Below are positions 17,525 to 21,707 of a stretch of 21,707 nucleotides of DNA, one piece after another. Source of the DNA: Candidatus Delongbacteria bacterium (GTDB lineage: Bacteria; Bacteroidota; Bacteroidia; Bacteroidales; ML635J-15); the NCBI GenBank assembly GCA_027858215.1, contig JAQIDD010000261.1, forward strand, positions 1 to 21,707, in the 5' to 3' direction. The notes beneath the pieces are model-generated. The model saw nothing but the letters and a program-made list of their open reading frames with translations. It was not told where the DNA came from and searched no databases. The position numbers and the translations under genes are program-made. Within the stretch, counting starts at the first letter, position 1; each line of letters opens with the position of its first letter.

Positions 17525-18829
17525 ATGAGGCTTTCTGTTCTCATTGTTTTATTGGCAAACAATAATTATGGTATTAAATTGAATAAGCATATGATTCAAA
17601 AAAAAGATTCGAAGAAAAGTGTCTATATATCAACCCCCTTTTGCCACTGTGCATTACGTAAAATTGAAGCCACCAAGCTTAAAAACTATTTTACAGTGAA
17701 TAATTACGAAGTGGTCAACACGCTGGAAGAAGCAGATTATCATATATGCATCACCTGTGCCGTGACCAAAGTTAACGTCAATAATTATTTAGATTTCATC
17801 AAAGATGCCCAAAAATCACCCGCAGAGTTAATTGTTATGGGATGTTTACCCGGTACCAATCCAAATGATTTAGACACCGTCTTTAAAGGGAAAAAGGTAA
17901 TAACCAAAAACATCAATGAAATAGACAATTATTTCCCTGGCTTTACAATCAAATTCCACCAGGTCCCTGAAGTTTATACGTATGATACAGAGGCATTCCA
18001 CATGTTTACGAATGAAATTCAAAACCAAACCAACCTCAGCTTATTTTTAAAATATGGATTCTCCAAAGCATACCATAGATACCAGGTCAGGAAACGCCAG
18101 TTTGATGCATTTACAGAAGCCAACAAGAAAAACACAACAACCCCTGGTTTCCTGCAAATCAGCTCCGGTTGTGCAAACAATTGTACATATTGCAACATCA
18201 GAGAAGCAATCGGCAAAATTAAAAGCAAACCCATTGACAGTTTGACTGAAGAGTATAGAAGCTTATTACAACAAGGTTATAGAAATTTTCATTTTGTCAC
18301 AGAGGATCTATGTTCATACGGACTTGACATCAACAGCTCATTGGGGGATTTATTAAATGCATTGTCAGAAGTGGATAAATCATACCATGTAAAATGGACC
18401 CTTAATGGCGTGAACCCAAGCTGGATAGTACAAAATCACAACACATTTGAATCGCTTTTTAAATCTAAAATATGGGAAATCATGATTGCCATAGAAAGCG
18501 GCAGTGACAGATTAATAAAACTCATGAACCGGCATTATAAAATACATAACGTTGAAAAAGCGTTGATATCACTCAGGAAAATAAACCCCGGATTAAAGAT
18601 TAATGCATTATTCATTGTGGGTTTCCCTTCAGAAACCGACGCAGATTTTGAGGGAACACTACATCTTTTTAAAAGCATTGGATTTGATTCCGTCACATTA
18701 ACTGATTATTCAGAATTTCAGAACCTGGCTTCGGCAAATGTATATCCAAAAGTCAGTAAAGATACCATGCGAAAAAGACGGCAACAGGCAAAAAAAACAC
18801 TGAATAGATTAAAGACCCCTCTTTATTAA
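17525..18829 (+). CDS. MiaB-like radical SAM methylthiotransferase without TRAM domain
   Basis: Methylthiotransferases add a methylthio group to tRNA bases or proteins, using an N-terminal cluster domain, a radical SAM core and usually a C-terminal TRAM domain. In this 434-residue protein the N-terminal part carries Cys40-His-Cys42, Cys75/Cys78 (Ile-Thr-Cys) and Cys107 in Met-Gly-Cys-Leu, matching the family's three-cysteine layout. The core has Cys216-x3-Cys220-x2-Cys223. The first motif is atypical: the usual Cys-x-x-Asn-x-x-Asp-Ser-Glu is replaced by Cys-His-Cys-Ala-Leu-Arg. The protein ends soon after the core in a basic tail, with no TRAM domain. It may therefore act on a small molecule or peptide instead of tRNA. 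An ATG at 17591 would drop 22 residues and start closer to the first domain. It diverges from the six-gene run. Confidence 0.82.
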   Translation: MRLSVLIVLLANNNYGIKLNKHMIQKKDSKKSVYISTPFCHCALRKIEATKLKNYFTVNNYEVVNTLEEADYHICITCAVTKVNVNNYLDFIKDAQKSPAELIVMGCLPGTNPNDLDTVFKGKKVITKNINEIDNYFPGFTIKFHQVPEVYTYDTEAFHMFTNEIQNQTNLSLFLKYGFSKAYHRYQVRKRQFDAFTEANKKNTTTPGFLQISSGCANNCTYCNIREAIGKIKSKPIDSLTEEYRSLLQQGYRNFHFVTEDLCSYGLDINSSLGDLLNALSEVDKSYHVKWTLNGVNPSWIVQNHNTFESLFKSKIWEIMIAIESGSDRLIKLMNRHYKIHNVEKALISLRKINPGLKINALFIVGFPSETDADFEGTLHLFKSIGFDSVTLTDYSEFQNLASANVYPKVSKDTMRKRRQQAKKTLNRLKTPLY

Positions 18830-18863
18830 CATTGCGCCAACCATACACACACCACAATAAACA

Positions 18864-19787
18864 TCATTTCTTTTTTGGAATAATTGAACTCCAGTTAAAT
18901 GGCTTTTTCTCCTTTGGGTTAAGGATATATTCAGCCATATACGTATCAATACAGTAATCTGCTCTGCACTTTCTGTCCTTTGAAGCCGGCTTAAAGCTGC
19001 CGTCAAATAAATTCCCGTGTTTTACCATATCTGAACGGCATTTATAAACATTTCCATCAATATCCGTTGTAAAATACTTATGCCCGGCTTCACAGGGGAT
19101 ACCTTTGTATTTGGTATTACATCTCAAAATATCCTCTTCTCTCCTGTACATCGCCAGTTTTGATATCAGTTGTATTTGATCTTCAGTATATGATTCCGGG
19201 TATTGTTTGCCGTTATACGTTCCCAAAAACGTAAAAGCCGTCATGTTTTGAATGCCTGATTTTTTTAAATAGGCAAAATCATCTTCCATCCTACCTAGCA
19301 GCGGCGGCCAGGTGACATAATTCACCACTACCCGATACCCTTTCTGCTGAAGAAAAAGGCATTTTTCAATGAATTTTTCAAATTCCGGGTCCACTTTTTT
19401 ACGCTGCGGCACATGCAGTGATGCACTGATAACCATTACCCTTTTGGGCGATACATAATCCGGAAATTTAAAAACCGTGTCCGGCGTTAAATTGGTGGAT
19501 ATTTGCAAGTGGTGATTCTTTGTCAGTTCTCTGGATAATTCCAGGAATTTTGGCATCAAAAAAGGTTCGCCCCCTGCTAACATTATCAGCCAATTTATAC
19601 CTGTGTTATTAAAACACTCCGCAATAAATTCAGGGGAATATGATTTTGTTATAAATTGCGCGGGAGGGCTTTTGTCCATGTAGCAATACGGACAGTTGAA
19701 ATTGCAAAAATCAGAAATGGTCCAGAATATTTTATAGTCATATTCAGGATGGTTAAAGATATCTAAGTTAAATTTAGTGTCCTGCAT
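18864..19787 (-). CDS. radical SAM protein with C-terminal twitch tail
   Basis: At 307 residues this is a compact radical SAM enzyme with the usual domain order. The core begins at once, with Cys28-x3-Cys32-x2-Cys35 followed by Tyr, and Gly-Gly-Glu-Pro-Phe at 72-76. The C-terminal tail holds Cys223, Cys232, Cys250, Cys274 and Cys279, four of which could bind an auxiliary cluster. The tail pattern, Cys-x-Ala-Gly, then Gly-x3-Arg/Lys-Cys, then Gly-Asn-Leu-Phe-Asp-x-Ser-Phe, is shared with the partial gene at the right edge, so they are paralogues. A perfect -7 box lies about 75 bases upstream, suggesting a separate transcript from the gene at 20000. It converges on the MiaB-like gene with 34 bases between. 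Enzymes of this type modify peptides or small molecules; no substrate is visible. Confidence 0.85.
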   Translation of the reverse strand: MQDTKFNLDIFNHPEYDYKIFWTISDFCNFNCPYCYMDKSPPAQFITKSYSPEFIAECFNNTGINWLIMLAGGEPFLMPKFLELSRELTKNHHLQISTNLTPDTVFKFPDYVSPKRVMVISASLHVPQRKKVDPEFEKFIEKCLFLQQKGYRVVVNYVTWPPLLGRMEDDFAYLKKSGIQNMTAFTFLGTYNGKQYPESYTEDQIQLISKLAMYRREEDILRCNTKYKGIPCEAGHKYFTTDIDGNVYKCRSDMVKHGNLFDGSFKPASKDRKCRADYCIDTYMAEYILNPKEKKPFNWSSIIPKKK

Positions 19788-19999
19788 GTTTATTTCAAGT
19801 CGTTAATGTCTTAAATTTATTTTCTTATATAATTTGTCAGAAAATTTCCTATTTCAAAGTTCAAAGATAAAAAACTTTGGATTTTGAACGTTAGCTTTCC
19901 TGTCTCCCAGGCAGGTGGTTGTTATGTTTTTGCAAAATTGATTATGTGCCTAACATTGTTCTCATTATCTGCAAAATACAAGGCATTGATAAAAAAAGA
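19788..19999 (-). promoter_or_regulatory. 212-base intergenic region with a -7 box and a dyad
   Basis: On the minus strand TATCTTTG at 19862-19869 fits TAnnTTTG exactly and would drive the gene starting at 19787. GTTCAAA (19859-19865) and TTTGAAC (19883-19889) form a dyad over this box. A small hairpin, CCTGTCT / AGGCAGG with a 3-base loop and one G-T pair, lies at 19899-19915. It has no T run on the minus strand, so it is at best a weak terminator for the gene at 20000. Only tiny reading frames (14 codons on the minus strand, 25 on the plus) occur here. Confidence 0.5.
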
Positions 20000-21355
20000 C
20001 TATTGCATATGCATGTTGTAAAAAAAAGTTTTACGCTCCTGCAGGGATAAGTCGTCTTCTTTAATTTGTGAATGTATCAGCTTAATTTTGGTCAATAATT
20101 GTTTTTCATGCTTTATTCCTGACAACAGGTTGTTCTTGTTCAACTGATGACAGGCTTTAAGTTCTTTATCCAAAAAATCAAAAACAATTTGTTCCGTAAT
20201 GTCCGGAAAATTATTTGCAAACTCCAGTGCGGTTTTATACCACATTTCAACCTGATTTTTCAAGGTATTGTATCCCTCAATATTAAATTTTTGTATATCT
20301 GAACCGACAGAAAAAGAAAAACCATCCAGATACTGATGAATTTCCAGCAACTTATTTGGTTCTAACGACCAAATGGCACATGAAGACGGATTCCATACCC
20401 TGTTGTAAACCAAACCGGCATTCAGCTTATTGGCAAATTTAAGCATCTCAGGAATTTCGTCCCAGTTTTGTTGCATGGGACAAAAGGACATGAAAAATTT
20501 ATTGTGATTTGTATTACAATAATCATAAAAATAGTATAAGTTATCCATCACATTTTCAAACATGGCATTTTTTCTGATGTACTCAAACCGTTCTTTCTGC
20601 AAAGAGTCTATTGACACATTGATGTTAAAATTCCCATTGTGAAGGGCCTTTTTCACTTTTTGATTCAGGATGGTTCCATTGGTGGTAACATCAATTTGGC
20701 ATCCAGGATTGATTTCATTTATGTCATGCCAGATGTCATAATAAACAGGGATTAAAAAAGGTTCACCACCAAAAAAGAAGGTATGTTTCAGGTGAGGGAT
20801 GTATTGTTTCAGTTCACTTATAAAATTGGCATCGTATGGATTACCATGACCGGGAATGTTTTTTTGTTTTGCAATTAACGATGAGTTTTCCGGTGAACAC
20901 ATAATGCATTCCAGGTTGCATGTGTTATCAAGGTAAAACTCCATGGACACCGGAAAGTCAGGATTAGCCTTATGCTGGTCATATACATTGGCATAAGACA
21001 CTTCGTAATTTTTTTCCAACACTTGTGTGTAACACAAATTACAGGCTGGAGGCAGGTGTTTGTTTTTAACAAGGGCCCGTATTTTATTGGCCGTATCGCT
21101 GTGCCATAATTGTTGGATTGAATTTTCAGGATATTTGCCATAATTTACCACGAAACTTTCAGCATAACAACTTGACACCGAACCATCGATTCCGAAATAC
21201 ATGTTTTTAAACGGGGCAAAACAAAGCCGGTTTTTATGCTTCATTTTTAAGTATTTGCTAACAACAGGATTTGATGTATCGAGTGTTTTCCCTGTGTTTC
21301 TGGAAAAAAGTGAATGCAGTTTTATATAAAAGCTATATAGATGTTTTTTGTGCAT
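20000..21355 (-). CDS. radical SAM protein with N-terminal twitch/SPASM-like domain (copy 3)
   Basis: This 451-residue protein is the third copy of the reversed architecture. The N-terminal cluster domain has Cys45-Phe-Ala-Pro-Phe, Cys63 and Cys105-x2-Cys108. The core has Cys146-x3-Cys150-x2-Cys153 and Gly-Gly-Glu-Pro-Phe at 196-200, with Thr-Thr-Asn-Gly-Thr and Val-Ser-Ile-Asp-Ser-Leu further on. Past the core it keeps Gln-Asn-Trp and Asn-Arg-Val-Trp, shared with copy 1, and a helical, charged C-terminal part of about 120 residues. It is closer to copy 1 than to copy 2 by these motifs. It starts 18 bases after the partial gene at the edge, so the two are probably co-transcribed. Its chemistry is unknown. 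Confidence 0.87.
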   Translation of the reverse strand: MHKKHLYSFYIKLHSLFSRNTGKTLDTSNPVVSKYLKMKHKNRLCFAPFKNMYFGIDGSVSSCYAESFVVNYGKYPENSIQQLWHSDTANKIRALVKNKHLPPACNLCYTQVLEKNYEVSYANVYDQHKANPDFPVSMEFYLDNTCNLECIMCSPENSSLIAKQKNIPGHGNPYDANFISELKQYIPHLKHTFFFGGEPFLIPVYYDIWHDINEINPGCQIDVTTNGTILNQKVKKALHNGNFNINVSIDSLQKERFEYIRKNAMFENVMDNLYYFYDYCNTNHNKFFMSFCPMQQNWDEIPEMLKFANKLNAGLVYNRVWNPSSCAIWSLEPNKLLEIHQYLDGFSFSVGSDIQKFNIEGYNTLKNQVEMWYKTALEFANNFPDITEQIVFDFLDKELKACHQLNKNNLLSGIKHEKQLLTKIKLIHSQIKEDDLSLQERKTFFYNMHMQ

Positions 21356-21373
21356 TATTACCTTAAAACAACG

Positions 21374-21707
21374 TTATGAAATCTGTAATTTACTTAGTAC
21401 TTTTTCTGCCAATGACTTGTTTTCCTTTTTTTTAGCATAAAGCATGCATTGATAAGGGCATAAACTTTCCTTTTCTTTACACACCTTGGGCATATTGGCC
21501 GGGGCAAAACTGTCATCAAAAAAGTTACCGTAAGTCACATTGCTGTTTTCGCAACGCTGGGCTATCCCATGTTCATTAATGTAAAAAGACCTTTGACCGG
21601 CATAACATAAATTGCCTCTGAATTTCATTTTTGGTGCATTGTCACCCAAGTCATATTCTGGTAAATAATACTTTTTAAGGTAGGCCTTTTCTACCTCGTT
21701 ATAGGCA
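21374..21707 (-). CDS. radical SAM protein, C-terminal twitch fragment (cut by window edge)
   Basis: The minus-strand frame is open from its stop at 21374 to the end of the window, so only the last 110 or so residues are present and the start lies outside. The fragment holds Cys-Tyr-Ala-Gly, then a Gly-x3-Arg-Cys, then Gly-Asn-Phe-Phe-Asp-Asp-Ser-Phe and a final Cys-x6-Cys-x3-Cys. The first three cysteines have the same spacing (17 and 23 residues between them) as Cys232, Cys250 and Cys274 of the gene at 18864. This is the auxiliary cluster tail of a SPASM/twitch radical SAM enzyme. The catalytic core itself is not visible, so the assignment rests on that paralogy and on the neighbours. A 91-residue protein starting at the TTG at 21649 is unlikely. 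Confidence 0.75.
   Translation of the reverse strand, partial: AYNEVEKAYLKKYYLPEYDLGDNAPKMKFRGNLCYAGQRSFYINEHGIAQRCENSNVTYGNFFDDSFAPANMPKVCKEKESLCPYQCMLYAKKKENKSLAEKVLSKLQIS

Noticed and set aside
19899..19915. Hairpin considered as a terminator for the gene at 20000
   Set aside because: The stem is only 7 pairs with one G-T pair, and the minus strand has no T run after it. It is noted only within the intergenic entry.
19944..20021. A 25-codon plus-strand frame with three cysteines, considered as a peptide precursor for the radical SAM enzymes
   Set aside because: It overlaps the 3' end of the gene at 20000 on the opposite strand. It has no promoter box close by and no leader-like region. 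A 14-codon minus-strand frame from 19985 is equally unconvincing.

Overview
The window looks like the chromosome of a Bacteroidetes bacterium, probably in or near the Bacteroidales or Marinilabiliales. It is AT-rich. Perfect TAnnTTTG boxes, the -7 element of the Bacteroidetes primary sigma factor, lie upstream of several genes. There are also an N-terminally anchored OmpH/Skp-like protein and a lipoprotein with an acidic stretch after its cysteine. The lineage is inferred; no rRNA or other phylogenetic marker is present. No stretch over 300 bases lacks a gene, and I saw no tRNA, rRNA, CRISPR array, transposase or integrase.

Bases 1-6041 look like ordinary chromosome. They carry a putative lipoprotein, a signal-peptide/membrane protein, a Rho-independent hairpin, a convergent fused ADP-forming acyl-CoA synthetase with a long inverted repeat in its leader, and an OmpH/Skp-like gene three bases upstream of a GT2 glycosyltransferase. 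Bases 6042-9893 carry a TMTC-like membrane protein with a TPR tail, more TPR sequence in the same frame beyond one TAG codon, and a GT4 glycosyltransferase.

Bases 9890-21707 are the unusual part. Eight of its ten genes encode radical SAM proteins, of four architectures. Three have a four-cysteine twitch/SPASM-like domain placed before the core instead of after it. Two are tandem B12-binding-type paralogues. One resembles MiaB but has no TRAM domain. Two have an ordinary C-terminal twitch tail, one of them cut by the window edge. The other two genes encode a UbiA-family prenyltransferase and a SAM-dependent methyltransferase. Six genes on the minus strand (17446 down to 9890) are packed like one operon, including an ATGA stop/start overlap. 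The MiaB-like gene diverges from it, and a second minus-strand group enters from the right edge.

Together this suggests an undescribed biosynthetic or modification locus: a UbiA enzyme attaching or working on an isoprenoid, methylation by the class I and possibly the B12-type enzymes, and several radical SAM steps of unknown chemistry. The nearby glycosyltransferases and TMTC-like protein make a surface glycan or glycolipid product possible, but they are not clearly co-transcribed with the cluster. I found no convincing peptide precursor, transporter or regulator, so the product is unknown.
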